Below, piece after piece: positions 54,914 through 64,000 of a stretch of 64,000 nt of DNA (position 1 is the stretch's first letter; the number at the start of each line of letters is the position of its first letter). The DNA lies in NCBI RefSeq assembly GCF_000367925.1, contig NZ_KB849176.1, forward strand, positions 310,001 to 374,000, written 5' to 3'. This stretch comes from Acinetobacter bohemicus ANC 3994. GTDB lineage: Bacteria > Pseudomonadota > Gammaproteobacteria > Pseudomonadales > Moraxellaceae. The position numbers and the translations under genes are program-made. The notes beneath the pieces are model-generated. The model had not been told where the DNA came from and did not search any database. It was given only the letters and a program-made list of their open reading frames with translations.

Positions 54914-55065
54914 ATGTCTTGTTGATGCGTATATTAGCAACCTTTGAAAAAAAAACAATACTATAAATAGTGTATATGCACATAAAATCGGCATATAGAA
55001 TAAAATTGGCTAAATAATCATGTATTATTTGCGAAATTGATTCATATCTACTCTGGAGATGTGCC

Positions 55066-55914
55066 GTGGCATTAGTTTTAGATGGTCGTGCATTGGCAAA
55101 ACAAATTGAAGCTGACTTGCTAACACGTGTAGAAGCGTTAAAAGCAAAAACAGGTCGTACCCCAATCCTTGCGACGATTTTGGTCGGTGATGATGGTGCA
55201 TCTGCAACGTATGTGCGTATGAAAGGGAATGCTTGCCGTCGTGTCGGTATGGATTCATTAAAAGTTGAATTAGGTAAAGAAACCACCACTGAACAACTTT
55301 TGGCAGAAATTGAGAAACTCAATGCCAATCCAGATGTTCACGGTATTTTGTTGCAACATCCAGTACCAGAACAAATTGATGAGCGTGCATGTTTCGATGC
55401 AATCTCCCTTGCAAAAGATGTCGATGGTGTAACTTGCCTTGGTTTTGGTCGTATGGCAATGGGTGAAGCAGCATACGGTTCTGCAACGCCTGCCGGCATC
55501 ATGACCATTCTAAAAGAAAACAACATTGAAATTGCAGGTCAACATGCGGTTGTTGTTGGTCGTTCTGCAATTTTGGGTAAACCAATGGCGATGATGTTGC
55601 TGCAAGCCAATGCAACAGTCACGATTTGTCATTCACGTACTAAAAATCTTCCAGAACTTGTAAAACAAGCGGATATTATTGTCGGTGCTGTCGGTAAAGC
55701 TGAATTGATCCAAAAAGACTGGATTAAACAAGGCGCTGTGGTGGTTGATGCCGGTTTCCATCCACGTGATGGTGGCGGTGTGGGTGATATTCAATTGGTG
55801 GGTATTGAAGATGTGGCATCTGCGTATACACCTGTTCCGGGTGGTGTAGGGCCAATGACCATTACCACGTTGATTCGTCAAACGGTTGAAGCTGCTGAAA
55901 AAGCTTTAGGTTAA
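55066..55914 (+). CDS. folD: Methylene-THF dehydrogenase / methenyl-THF cyclohydrolase
   Basis: A 282-residue bifunctional folate enzyme supplying formyl-THF. The catalytic Lys region is SATYVRMKGNACRRVGM; GILLQHPVPEQID and DVDGVTCLGFGRM are conserved; VVVGRSAILGKPMAMML binds NADP; PVPGGVGPMTITTLI ends the fold. The start is GTG at 55066 with GGAG 8 bases before it. It is monocistronic and divergent from the tRNA pair. Confidence 0.96.
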   Translation: MALVLDGRALAKQIEADLLTRVEALKAKTGRTPILATILVGDDGASATYVRMKGNACRRVGMDSLKVELGKETTTEQLLAEIEKLNANPDVHGILLQHPVPEQIDERACFDAISLAKDVDGVTCLGFGRMAMGEAAYGSATPAGIMTILKENNIEIAGQHAVVVGRSAILGKPMAMMLLQANATVTICHSRTKNLPELVKQADIIVGAVGKAELIQKDWIKQGAVVVDAGFHPRDGGGVGDIQLVGIEDVASAYTPVPGGVGPMTITTLIRQTVEAAEKALG

Positions 55915-56071
55915 TTTTTATAAGATTCCAAAATCAGTTTTATGTTGGTTTTGGAGTCATGACATCGTCATTTGCTGCTGTTTGAGGCAGGACTAAATTC
56001 GATAAAAATGTTTCTGCGAAGCATTAAATAAATGATGGTTTCAGTCGAGTTCAGCAAATGGCAATGGTTTT

Positions 56072-56097
56072 CCTACTTTTGTCGAAACAAAAGTAGG
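56072..56097. repeat. Palindromic sequence CCTACTTTTGT-CGAA-ACAAAAGTAGG
   Basis: A perfect 11-bp inverted repeat with a 4-base loop in the 270-base gap between folD and the methyltransferase gene. No T tract follows, so it is not a typical terminator. The surrounding sequence (AAATGGCAATGG before it, GTCGAACCGAAGG after it) reads like a dispersed repeat, and AAATGGCAATG recurs near 60690. Confidence 0.6.
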
Positions 56098-56185
56098 TCG
56101 AACCGAAGGTTATGCACACCATGCGTCTTAACGTGTAAGACCCCGTCGTGCGTTTATTAAAAAATTCAACAAATATAAAGTGTCC

Positions 56186-56854
56186 ATGACCTGTACTTTC
56201 CAATTTCCTCAAGCACCCGAACATCTGCTAAAAGCCTTGCATGAGGTGATTCCAAATTGTGATCTTTTAGCTCAGCAACTTCCCGAGACACCCATTTCAC
56301 TGTGGCTCATTCCACCCGTATTTCCAACCGATCGCTTGGATGATGAAGTGATTCGTCGTATTTGGAACGATACGCCATATTGGATCTTCTGTTGGGCTTC
56401 AGGGTTGGCAATGGCGCAGTGGTTGCTTGCAGAGCCGCATCATGTCAAAGATAAAGTCGTTCTGGATTTTGGCGCAGGATCGGGTGTCGTGGCCATTGCA
56501 GCGAAAATGGCAGGTGCAAAACGCGTTATCTGTTGTGATATAGATCCAATCAGTTTGGATTCTTGCCGTGCCAATGCTGAATTAAATGCTGTGGAACTCG
56601 AATATTTAGATGATCTGTATCAAGCTGAACAAGTCGATGTACTTTTGGCTGCGGATGTACTTTATGATCAATGCAATCGTTTTTTCTTAGATGAGTTTCT
56701 GAAATTTGCGCCAGAAGTATGGGTTGCAGACAGTCGAGTAAAAAACTTTAGTCATTCGAATTATCAAAAACTGGATGAACGTAGTGCGACCACTTGGCCA
56801 GATTTGGATGAGTCGAAGGAATTTCGTAATGTCAGTTTCTATAAGACGCTGTAA
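56186..56854 (+). CDS. Class I SAM-dependent methyltransferase, METTL20/ETFB-lysine type
   Basis: A 222-residue protein with the SAM-binding VVLDFGAGSGVVAIAAKMAG, acidic end of strand 2 in ICCDIDPISLDSC, and DVLLAADVLYDQ as the motif IV region. It is close to the Nnt1/METTL20 branch that methylates lysines of electron-transfer flavoprotein beta, and less to PrmA. The exact substrate is inference. ATG 56186 is chosen; GTG 56180 would add two residues. No strong ribosome site. Confidence 0.75.
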   Translation: MTCTFQFPQAPEHLLKALHEVIPNCDLLAQQLPETPISLWLIPPVFPTDRLDDEVIRRIWNDTPYWIFCWASGLAMAQWLLAEPHHVKDKVVLDFGAGSGVVAIAAKMAGAKRVICCDIDPISLDSCRANAELNAVELEYLDDLYQAEQVDVLLAADVLYDQCNRFFLDEFLKFAPEVWVADSRVKNFSHSNYQKLDERSATTWPDLDESKEFRNVSFYKTL

Positions 56855-56878
56855 TGAGCGTCTTATAGATTATTTTAC

Positions 56879-57307
56879 TTAAGAACAGGTATAACGAACC
56901 ACGCGCAATGTACTCGGGCGAGTATTTAGGGCTTGGCGAGTTGCATAATCTTCGCTGTTGTATAGGTCGGGCGTGTTGCTCAAGCTAATACTGGTACGGC
57001 TGTTACCAATTTGACGACCCGATTTTTCAGGTTGAGTGGCAGGGTTTACAATTTCATTGATACTTAAAATACTTAAGGTGTATTGTTTGTTTGCGCCTAA
57101 AACTTTTTGACATGCACGTTGTAATTTATTTTCATCCTTTTGTTGGTTTTGGCGACCAGCCAAAGTATAAGCCAAAGTTGCGGTATTCTGCGATTGGCTT
57201 TCAATTTGATAGCCTGTATAGCCATTGTCTTGACGGGGAGTGCTTTGACACGCAGTAAGCCCAAGCGCAATAAAACCTAAGCCAAGCAATTTATAGGTAT
57301 TGTTCAT
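56879..57307 (-). CDS. Putative lipoprotein of unknown function
   Basis: A 142-residue protein with a lipoprotein signal: YKLLGLGFIALGLTACQS, the Cys after LTA being the acylation site. Codons before the Met at 57307 (MELLK) do not fit, so that ATG is chosen. The rest is hydrophilic with many Asn, Gln and Thr, and two late Cys. It is convergent with the methyltransferase gene. No family was recognised. Confidence 0.68.
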   Translation of the reverse strand: MNNTYKLLGLGFIALGLTACQSTPRQDNGYTGYQIESQSQNTATLAYTLAGRQNQQKDENKLQRACQKVLGANKQYTLSILSINEIVNPATQPEKSGRQIGNSRTSISLSNTPDLYNSEDYATRQALNTRPSTLRVVRYTCS

Positions 57308-57391
57308 CTTCAAAAGTTCCAAGCGTTATTATTGTATTGAGTATGCCATAAGCTTATTTTTTTAACGATCTCAGATCGGTCTATATTGCAT

Positions 57392-57431
57392 AAAAAAGCT
57401 TTCCAATGGTGACTCTTTAGAAAGCTTTTTT
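57392..57431 (-). terminator. Terminator downstream of the alpha-ketoglutarate permease gene
   Basis: AAAAAAGCTTTC and GAAAGCTTTTTT make a 12-bp stem with a 16-base loop. It lies 100 bases after the permease stop and before the lipoprotein gene. Confidence 0.7.
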
Positions 57432-57531
57432 TAGATGATTTTTCAACTAAGTTGCATAGGCTTAGACATGAATAATGATGTCATCCAGCAAAAGAAAATT
57501 GTAAAATATCTCCTTTAAAAAAGCCCTCAAA

Positions 57532-58839
57532 TTAATGTTCTTTAATTTCTGAATGGTGTTTGGTATCTTTCATAAAGATATAAACAATCAAAGAGATAGA
57601 AATTAAAATAGTGACATAAATGAAGTACCAAGACTCATGTCCCGCTTCTTTAAAACTGAGTGCGAAAAACTCTGCTGTTCCCCCAAATAGGGTGTTGGCA
57701 AGTGCGTAGGGAAGGGCAACCCCTAATGCACGGATGTGGGCAGGAAACATTTCTGCTTTCACCACAGCATTGATGGATGTGTAACCTGTAACAATCACTA
57801 AACCTACTAAGCAAATCCAAAATGCTGACCAATAATCTTGAGTTTGTCCTAATTTATCAAAGAGGAAATAAGTAAATAAAACACCAAGTACACCAAAGCT
57901 AATCATGAGCGGTTTTCGACCAACTTTGTCGGACAAAGCACCTGCGAAGGGTTGCAAACACATGAAAATAAACAGTGCCAAGGTGGTGATTTGCGTAGCT
58001 TCAGGTTTGCTAAATCCGGAAGTATTTACCAGATATTTTTGTAGATAAGTCGTGTAAGTGTAAAAAGCAACCGTACCGCCAGCAGTTAAAAATAAAACTG
58101 TAAATGCTTGTCTAGGATAATGTTTGAATAAGGAAAACATGCTGGATTCAGGTTGGTTTTTATCTTGTTGTGCATTTTTAAAAGATTGAGTCTCTAATAG
58201 TCCGCGACGAATATAAAAGACCACAATAGCGAGGCAAGCACCGATAAAGAATGGAATTCGCCATCCCCAAGCATGGAGTTGTTCTTCGGTGAGTACAAAT
58301 TGCAAAATGAGTAAAACGCAGAGGGCGGTGAGCTGTCCTGCAATAAGCGTGACATATTGAAAACTGGAAAAAAAGCCGCGTCGATTTTTTTCTGCCATTT
58401 CACTGAGATAGGTTGCACTTGCACCATATTCTCCACCAACACTTAAGCCTTGAATGAGTCGGGCAACCACTAAAATAATCGGTGAAAATATCCCAATTTG
58501 ATCATGCGTGGGAGCGATCGCGATCATCAGGGAGCCAATACACATCAGTGTCACAGAAAGGGTTAGGCCTGATTTACGTCCTTTTTTATCTGAGTAAATG
58601 CCCATAATCCAAGCCCCAATCGGGCGCATTAAAAAGCCGACCGCAAAAATAGCAGCAGCTTGGAGTAATTGTGCAGTTTGGCTGCCTTTGGGGAAGAATG
58701 CATGGGCAAAATATAATGTAAATGCAGCATAGACATACCAGTCATACCATTCAACCAGATTACCTGCTGATCCGCCTAGAATGGATTTGACCCGCGTTTT
58801 AGTGTCTAGATGTGCTTGCGGGACATTTTGTTCAATCAT
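57532..58839 (-). CDS. kgtP: MFS metabolite:H+ symporter, alpha-ketoglutarate permease-like
   Basis: A 435-residue 12-segment transporter of the MHS family. Typical segments: SILGGSAGNLVEWYDWYVYAAF at the N-terminus, RPIGAWIMGIYSDKKGRKSGL between helices 2 and 3, and RLIQGLSVGGEYGASATYLSE in helix 4. Members such as KgtP, ProP and ShiA import organic acids or solutes with protons. The start WYDWYVY form is closest to KgtP as I recall, which would suit a TCA-rich genome, but the substrate is not proven. It is divergent from glpD across about 300 bases. Confidence 0.8.
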   Translation of the reverse strand: MIEQNVPQAHLDTKTRVKSILGGSAGNLVEWYDWYVYAAFTLYFAHAFFPKGSQTAQLLQAAAIFAVGFLMRPIGAWIMGIYSDKKGRKSGLTLSVTLMCIGSLMIAIAPTHDQIGIFSPIILVVARLIQGLSVGGEYGASATYLSEMAEKNRRGFFSSFQYVTLIAGQLTALCVLLILQFVLTEEQLHAWGWRIPFFIGACLAIVVFYIRRGLLETQSFKNAQQDKNQPESSMFSLFKHYPRQAFTVLFLTAGGTVAFYTYTTYLQKYLVNTSGFSKPEATQITTLALFIFMCLQPFAGALSDKVGRKPLMISFGVLGVLFTYFLFDKLGQTQDYWSAFWICLVGLVIVTGYTSINAVVKAEMFPAHIRALGVALPYALANTLFGGTAEFFALSFKEAGHESWYFIYVTILISISLIVYIFMKDTKHHSEIKEH

Positions 58840-59140
58840 ATCGACACGTCCATTTTGTTATTCTTTTTAAATGGTAAACCAATTGTTTTAATGACATAAG
58901 CATATGGATTTTTAGTTTTGTACAAAAAATGTGCGATATTGGGTTTTTTAAGGAATAGGTTGAAAGGAAGAGGGGAGTTATTGCTGTAAATGCTTTAAAT
59001 CACTCATGTGAAATGGTGATTTTCTTTCCATTAAACGGATAGATGATTTCTCGGTGTCATTTCATTTTAAATAGTGTTAAGTTTCCTAAAATAAGAACAA
59101 GTTTAAGCCCAATTTTTTTAATAATATAAGGGAGGGAATC
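58840..59140. other. Divergent promoter region between kgtP and glpD
   Basis: 301 AT-rich bases with no gene. No clear -35/-10 pair or operator was found; an AAGGGAGGG ribosome site for glpD lies at 59129-59136. Confidence 0.4.
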
Positions 59141-60655
59141 ATGCAAGTTAGTCATCCTGTTTATGATGTGGTTGTTGTGGGTGGTGGAATTAATGGCGTT
59201 GGTGTTGCTGTTGACGCTGTAGGGCGTGGCTTGTCTGTGTTTTTGTGTGAGAAGGATGATTTAGCCAGTCATACTTCTTCAGCGAGCAGTAAGCTTATTC
59301 ATGGTGGTTTACGTTATCTTGAGCATAAAGAGTTTCGTTTAGTGCGTGAAGCTTTAGCCGAACGAGAGATTTTATTGGCCAAAGCCCCGCATATTATTCG
59401 CCCTTTGCGTTTTATTATGCCCCATCAGCCCCATTTGCGTCCTGCGTGGCTAATTCGAACGGGCTTATTTTTTTATGATCATTTGGGTAAAAGAGAAAAA
59501 TTAGCAGGTTCAAAACATATTACTTTTGATGTGGCAACAAGCCCTTTAAAAGCGGAAATTACTCAGGGTTTTGAATATTCTGATTGTGCTGTGGATGATG
59601 CACGATTAGTGGTGTTAAATGCGATACAAGCGCGGGAACAAGGGGCTCATATTGCGACCCAAACCCGATGTACATCGGCTTACCGTGAAAATGGTTTGTG
59701 GGTGATTGATTTAGAAAATACGCAAGGCCGTTATACCGTTCAGGCGAAGGCGTTGGTGAATGCTGCTGGGCCGTGGGTGGCGCAATTTATTCAACAGAAT
59801 TTAAAGCAAAAATCACCTTATGGTCTTCGGCTGATTCAAGGCAGTCATATTGTTGTGCCTAAAATTTATGCAGGGGGTAAGGCATTTATTCTGCAAAATG
59901 ATGATCACCGGATTGTTTTTGCAATTCCTTATTTAGATCAATACACCCTTATTGGGACAACGGATCATGAATATCAAGGTGATTTAAATAAAGTTGCGAT
60001 TACCCAGCCAGAAATGGACTATTTATTGGATGTTTATAATGATCACTTTAAGCATCAATTAGGTCCTCAGGATATTTTATATACTTATTCAGGCGTGAGG
60101 TCTTTATGCGATGATGAGTCTGATAATCCATCGGCGATTACCCGTGATTATACTTTGGCGCTCTCGCAAGAGCAGGATGCGCCTTTGCTTTCGGTGTTTG
60201 GAGGTAAACTCACCACCTATAGGAAGTTAGCAGAATCTGCCATGACATACTTACAGCCTTTCTTCCCGACCATGAAAAAGCCTTGGACAGAAAAAGCGTT
60301 ATTGCCCGGTGCAGAGAACTTGGTTTCAGTTGAACTTTTAATTCAGCAGATTTTACAAGCAGTTCAAGATGTATCTGTTCAATTGGCTTCAAGGTGGGCG
60401 CATGCCTATGGTTCAAGGGTGTGGGTGTTTTTGAACAATATTTCAATGTTACATGAGCTTGGGCAAGATTTTGGGCATGGGCTGTATGCGCAAGAAGTGG
60501 ATTATTTGGTGAATCAAGAATGGGCGATCACGAGTTCTGATATTTTGTGGCGTAGAAGTAAATTAGGTCTAGAATTTACTGAAACTGAGATTCAAGCTCT
60601 GGATGAGTATTTGCTTGAGCTACATAAACGCCGTGCCATGTCTGCTGTAGCTTAA
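59141..60655 (+). CDS. glpD: Aerobic glycerol-3-phosphate dehydrogenase
   Basis: A 504-residue membrane-associated flavoenzyme that oxidises glycerol 3-phosphate to dihydroxyacetone phosphate and feeds quinone. FAD loop VVVGGGINGVGVAVDAVGRG; SSASSKLIHGGLRYLE; VNAAGPWVAQF; TIGTTDHEYQGD-type LIGTTDHEY; VFGGKLTTYRKLAE for the C-terminal FAD contact. The ribosome site is GGGAGGG. It is solitary: no glpF or glpK lies in the window. Confidence 0.95.
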   Translation: MQVSHPVYDVVVVGGGINGVGVAVDAVGRGLSVFLCEKDDLASHTSSASSKLIHGGLRYLEHKEFRLVREALAEREILLAKAPHIIRPLRFIMPHQPHLRPAWLIRTGLFFYDHLGKREKLAGSKHITFDVATSPLKAEITQGFEYSDCAVDDARLVVLNAIQAREQGAHIATQTRCTSAYRENGLWVIDLENTQGRYTVQAKALVNAAGPWVAQFIQQNLKQKSPYGLRLIQGSHIVVPKIYAGGKAFILQNDDHRIVFAIPYLDQYTLIGTTDHEYQGDLNKVAITQPEMDYLLDVYNDHFKHQLGPQDILYTYSGVRSLCDDESDNPSAITRDYTLALSQEQDAPLLSVFGGKLTTYRKLAESAMTYLQPFFPTMKKPWTEKALLPGAENLVSVELLIQQILQAVQDVSVQLASRWAHAYGSRVWVFLNNISMLHELGQDFGHGLYAQEVDYLVNQEWAITSSDILWRRSKLGLEFTETEIQALDEYLLELHKRRAMSAVA

Positions 60656-60804
60656 TTTTTTGATTGGATATTTTGAGCCTTTGGGTGGAAATGGCAATGA
60701 TCTTGTCCGACTCCATTTGCTTTTTGCGATGTTAACTTTGAATGGATAGCAGCTCGGGTTGCTATCCATTTTAAATTTTATTTTGAGCTATAGGTTGTTT
60801 ATAT

Positions 60805-60832
60805 AAAAAAAGGTCACCGCAGTGACCTTTTT
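60805..60832. terminator. Bidirectional terminator between glpD and the secreted protein gene
   Basis: AAAAGGTCAC-CGCA-GTGACCTTTT with A and T tracts on both sides; serves the converging genes ending at 60655 and 60848. Confidence 0.85.
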
Positions 60833-60847
60833 AGCTGTTTTAAATCA

Positions 60848-61213
60848 TTAGATTTCTATGCCGCCTAGTGCTTTGCAGTCAACAGGGGTATTCCATTTTA
60901 CAGCTGTGCCCCACATTACTGGTCGTACAACTCGCCAAGGCCAAAATCCAAATCTTTGGCTGGCATTGTAGCTGATGACCACGTTACCACCCACTTGATG
61001 CGCTCGCTCTGCAAAGCGCGGATACAGCTCTACGACGCTGCCGTATGTACCTTTGGCAACTTTAATACGTTTTTTAATCTGAAATTGGCTAGAATCTGGC
61101 GTACCTTTGATTGCACAGATATGAATAGCAGGTTGTTCGGTCGTCTCTGGTTTAGCCATCGCAAGACTAGATACGCCGAGTAAGCAGGCTGTTAGTGTGA
61201 ATGTTTTTAGCAT
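60848..61213 (-). CDS. Small secreted protein of unknown function
   Basis: A 121-residue protein with a signal peptide (KTFTLTACLLGVSSLAMA). The mature part has HICAIKGTPDSS, a strongly basic stretch (QIKKRIKVAKGTYGS), QVGGNVVISYNASQRFG, and a Cys near the end that could pair with the first. The YNASQRFGFWPWR segment resembles proteins with a heavy-metal-binding or DUF4156-like fold, but I cannot assign it. It lies 95 bases downstream of pckG, on the same strand, with a terminator between. Confidence 0.65.
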   Translation of the reverse strand: MLKTFTLTACLLGVSSLAMAKPETTEQPAIHICAIKGTPDSSQFQIKKRIKVAKGTYGSVVELYPRFAERAHQVGGNVVISYNASQRFGFWPWRVVRPVMWGTAVKWNTPVDCKALGGIEI

Positions 61214-61267
61214 GAGTTGCCCCTTGTTGTAATAAAGTTTTTTAGATTTTTTGTAATGTGTAATTCT

Positions 61268-61295
61268 AAAAAAAAGGTCGCCGAAGCGACCTTTT
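61268..61295 (-). terminator. Terminator of pckG
   Basis: On the minus strand AAAAGGTCGC-TTCG-GCGACCTTTT, followed by more T: 10-bp stem with a UUCG tetraloop, 13 bases after the pckG stop. Confidence 0.9.
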
Positions 61296-61307
61296 ATTCA
61301 CTTTAGA

Positions 61308-63140
61308 TTAAGCAGATTTTTTAACTGCTTCTAAAAGTTCATTTTGACGTGCTGTTAGAGCAGCGGGTAAACGCTCACCCAGTTTACTGAATAATTCAGT
61401 ATGGCTTTCAAGCTCTTTGATCCATTGATCTTTGTCTTGCGCTGTTACGGTGTTGAATTGCTCTTTAGAGAAATCAATACCTTCCCAGTTTAATTGTTCG
61501 TAAGTTGGAACAAGACCAATTGGTGTTTCAGTCGCTTCAGCGCGACCTTCACAACGGTCAATCATCCACTCAAGAACACGCATGTTCTGACCGAAACCAG
61601 GCCATACGAAGTTGCCTTCAGCATCGCGACGGAACCAGTTTACGTTAAAGATTTTAGGAAGTTTATTGCCTGCAACTTCAGCTTTAGCTGCAACTTGTTC
61701 ACCCAATTCTAACCAATGAGAGAAGTAGTCAGCCATGTTGTAGCCAGCAAATGGAAGCATCGCAAACGGATCGCGACGAACAACACCTTGTTGACCAACA
61801 GCAGCAGCAGTGGTTTCAGAACCCATTGTTGCTGCTTTATATACGCCATCAACCCAGTCAAACGCTTCAGAAACTAAAGGCACTGTGTCTGCACGACGAC
61901 CACCGAAGATGAACGCTGAAATTGGAACACCTGCTGGATTTTCCCAGTCAGCGTCAATTGAAGGGCATTGACCCGCAGCAACAGTAAAGCGTGCATTTGG
62001 ATGTGCTGCTTTTTCTGCGCCAGTATGTGGTTGACCTTTCCAGTTGGTGAGGTTAGCAGGCGCTTCTTTGGTTAGACCTTCCCACCAAACTTCACCGTTG
62101 TCCGTTACCGCAACGTTGGTATAGATCACGTCTTTATGCAGAGTCGCCATACAGTTTGGATTGGTTTTGGTATTTGTACCCGGTGCTACACCGAAGAAAC
62201 CAGCTTCAGGGTTAATTGCATATAAGCGACCGTCTTCACCTGGTTTGATCCAAGCAATATCGTCACCTACAGTTTCAATTTTCCAGCCTTCATAACCTGC
62301 TGGTGGAATCAACATTGCAAAGTTGGTTTTACCACAAGCAGAAGGGAATGCCGCTGCGATGTAATGTTTTTCACCTTGTGGATTGGTCACACCAAGGATC
62401 AACATGTGTTCAGCCAACCAGCCTTGTTGACGCCCCATAGCCGATGCAATACGTAAAGCTAAGCATTTTTTACCCAGCAATGCATTACCGCCGTAACCAG
62501 AACCGTAAGACCAAATTTCACGTGTTTCTGGATAATGAACGATGTATTTTTCAGGGTTGCAAGGCCATGCAATGTCTTTTTGATCCGCTTCAAGCGGTGC
62601 GCCTACAGTGTGTACGCAAGGAACGTATTCACCATCAGTACCAAGAACGTCATAAACAGCTTTACCCATGCGAGCCATTTTAGACATGCTGACTGCTACA
62701 TAAGGAGAATCAGTGAGTTCGATACCGATGTGTGCAATATGAGAACCTAAAGGACCCATAGAGAAAGGAACAACGTACAAAGTACGGCCTTTCATAGAAC
62801 CATCAAACAAACCGTTTAAGCGAGCGCGCATTGCAGCAGGCTCTTCCCAGTTGTTTGTCGCGCCTGCATCTTCTTGTTTTTCTGAACAGATGTAAGTACG
62901 GCCTTCAACACGAGCAACGTCAGAAGGATCAGAATTAGCAAGATAAGAACCAGGATGAGTTTCTTGGTTAAGCGCTTGCATAGTGCCGTTAGCGATCATC
63001 AAGTTGATATAACGTTGATATTCTTCTTCGCTGCCGTCACACCATTCAATTTTCGCTGGTTTCGTTAATTTTGCAATTTCTTCAACCCATGCAATAAGCT
63101 TAGGGTGACGAACGAATTCTGGTGCGTTCACTTGGGTCAT
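61308..63140 (-). CDS. pckG: Phosphoenolpyruvate carboxykinase (GTP)
   Basis: The 610-residue GTP-dependent enzyme converts oxaloacetate to phosphoenolpyruvate, the first step of gluconeogenesis. The P-loop is FPSACGKTNFAML with the reactive cysteine of the GTP class; GDDIAWIKPGEDGRLYAINPEAGFFGVAPGTN and GGRRADTVPLV are other signatures. The frame is open upstream to 63209, but those residues are hydrophobic and atypical; the ATG at 63140 follows AGGCCTCACC and gives MTQVNAPEF, the normal start. Gene is divergent from the lipid kinase gene. Confidence 0.96.
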   Translation of the reverse strand: MTQVNAPEFVRHPKLIAWVEEIAKLTKPAKIEWCDGSEEEYQRYINLMIANGTMQALNQETHPGSYLANSDPSDVARVEGRTYICSEKQEDAGATNNWEEPAAMRARLNGLFDGSMKGRTLYVVPFSMGPLGSHIAHIGIELTDSPYVAVSMSKMARMGKAVYDVLGTDGEYVPCVHTVGAPLEADQKDIAWPCNPEKYIVHYPETREIWSYGSGYGGNALLGKKCLALRIASAMGRQQGWLAEHMLILGVTNPQGEKHYIAAAFPSACGKTNFAMLIPPAGYEGWKIETVGDDIAWIKPGEDGRLYAINPEAGFFGVAPGTNTKTNPNCMATLHKDVIYTNVAVTDNGEVWWEGLTKEAPANLTNWKGQPHTGAEKAAHPNARFTVAAGQCPSIDADWENPAGVPISAFIFGGRRADTVPLVSEAFDWVDGVYKAATMGSETTAAAVGQQGVVRRDPFAMLPFAGYNMADYFSHWLELGEQVAAKAEVAGNKLPKIFNVNWFRRDAEGNFVWPGFGQNMRVLEWMIDRCEGRAEATETPIGLVPTYEQLNWEGIDFSKEQFNTVTAQDKDQWIKELESHTELFSKLGERLPAALTARQNELLEAVKKSA

Positions 63141-63556
63141 GGTGAGGCCTATCTCGAATGTGTACAATTTAACTGTAAAAAGTACAATCTGAGTAATGAA
63201 ATACATCACTCAGATAAAATATGAAAAAAAAGTGGCTGTATTAAAGCATAAAATCATAAAAAAAATAAGACCAAAGACGTGCTGGATTTCTGTAGGTGGT
63301 TTAGGTTGATTTGTTATAAAAACGATAAAATACAATTGTTTATTAGGTTTTTACAATCTGTATCTCTTTATTTAATGTATTTATGAGTGTTATTTATTTT
63401 AATTATGTTTTTAATAATCAATTGTTTATGCATTAATTCTTTATGAGAATTGTTATTGATTAAATAAATGGTGCTAATTCAATTTTTACATAAAGGGGCT
63501 TTAAATAATAGCTCAACTGGTTGAAATTAGAACAAAAGCTTTAATTGTGTATAAAA
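63141..63556. other. Divergent promoter region between pckG and the lipid kinase gene
   Basis: 416 very AT-rich bases with no coding sequence seen. Both promoters must lie here; none is clear enough to name. Confidence 0.4.
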
Positions 63557-64000
63557 ATGTTTAAACAGCACAAACCATTATCCATTATCTATAATGCAAA
63601 GTCAGGATTTCACGCTTCAAACCAAGCTGAGTTTTATGAGCAAATCATCGATCGATTATCTAAGCATGGTTTTGAAATTCAGTCTTTTGAAATCAGTTCA
63701 CAGAGCAGTTTCGATCTTTTGATGCAAAAGGTATTGGCACGGCATCGCTACTCAGAACATAAAGGCGTGATTGTTGCAGCAGGCGGGGATGGCACTTTAA
63801 ATGCTGTCGCTGCAAGCTTAATGGGTTTGGATATTCCGATGGGAATCTTACCCTTAGGTACTTTTAACTATGTTGCTCGGGTGCTGAATATTCCTCTGGA
63901 TTTGCTTGAAGCCACAAAAGTGATTGCTACAGGAACCACCAGAAATATTCATGTGGCACAGATCAATGATCATATTTACCTAAACAATGCCAGCTTGGGC
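63557..64000 (+). CDS. Diacylglycerol kinase-type lipid kinase, N-terminal part, cut by window end
   Basis: The frame is open from ATG 63557 to the last base (148 codons), so this is the start of a longer protein. It reads MFKQHKPLSIIYNAKSG, then the nucleotide-binding GVIVAAGGDGTLNAVAASLMG and GILPLGTFNYVARVLNIP, which are the conserved motifs of the DAGK catalytic domain (YegS/DgkB/sphingosine kinase-type). It would phosphorylate a lipid or similar substrate using ATP. The usual GTxNDFAR is GTFNYVAR here. The remaining half lies outside the window. Confidence 0.85.
   Translation, partial: MFKQHKPLSIIYNAKSGFHASNQAEFYEQIIDRLSKHGFEIQSFEISSQSSFDLLMQKVLARHRYSEHKGVIVAAGGDGTLNAVAASLMGLDIPMGILPLGTFNYVARVLNIPLDLLEATKVIATGTTRNIHVAQINDHIYLNNASLG

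Noticed and set aside
54831..55328. 165-residue reading frame on the minus strand
   Set aside because: It covers tRNA-Cys and the folD start in antisense; it is a shadow.

Overview
The window looks like a chromosomal segment of an Acinetobacter species (Moraxellaceae). The reasons are the order gltA // sdhCDAB - sucAB - lpd - sucCD, an AT-rich genome with Acinetobacter-type housekeeping proteins, a pgaABCD cluster, and a GTP-type pckG. The genus is my inference from gene content and order; no search was run.

Left third (1 to about 20 kb): an accessory region. It opens with a three-gene recombinase module: the C-terminal part of a tyrosine recombinase, a 661-residue second tyrosine recombinase, and a 128-residue small protein. 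The layout resembles Gamma-Mobile-Trio (gmtY-gmtZ-gmtX) or Tn554 tnpABC modules. Then come cargo-like genes: an HExxH peptidase-like protein, an XRE regulator, an orphan, a PPP-type phosphatase, a PrrC/RloC-like ABC ATPase with a CPFC zinc-hook candidate and a small downstream partner, and a divergent 723-residue protein of unknown family with a PD-(D/E)XK-like motif. The last two are the best candidates for an undescribed defence function. From 11.3 to 19.3 kb lies an arsenic block: two unrelated arsenate reductases, ArsR, an Acr3 pump, ArsH and a thioredoxin reductase. It continues with two flavin monooxygenase paralogues around a frameshifted MFS gene, and a second ArsR. A frameshifted Xre/MbcA-type antitoxin relic follows.

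Middle (20 to 38.5 kb): a hydrolase - SDR - Baeyer-Villiger monooxygenase operon, then the TCA block. gltA runs leftward and sdhCDAB, sucAB, lpd and sucCD rightward, so citrate synthase through succinate dehydrogenase lie together. The sdhC and sucA leaders hold terminator-like and alternative RNA structures.

Right part (38.5 to 64 kb): pgaABCD for poly-N-acetylglucosamine. The C-terminal hydrolase domain of PgaB looks catalytically dead, while a separate convergent gene carries an intact-looking copy of that domain. Next are a VOC protein, a flotillin remnant, cysD-cysN (sulfate activation), a padR operon, a quinone oxidoreductase, tRNA-Cys and tRNA-Leu, folD, a methyltransferase, a lipoprotein, an alpha-ketoglutarate permease, glpD, pckG and the start of a lipid kinase cut by the window end. 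A roughly 75-bp palindromic repeat occurs twice, both times between co-directional operon genes (sucB/lpd and cysD/cysN). No rRNA, CRISPR array or complete insertion sequence was seen.
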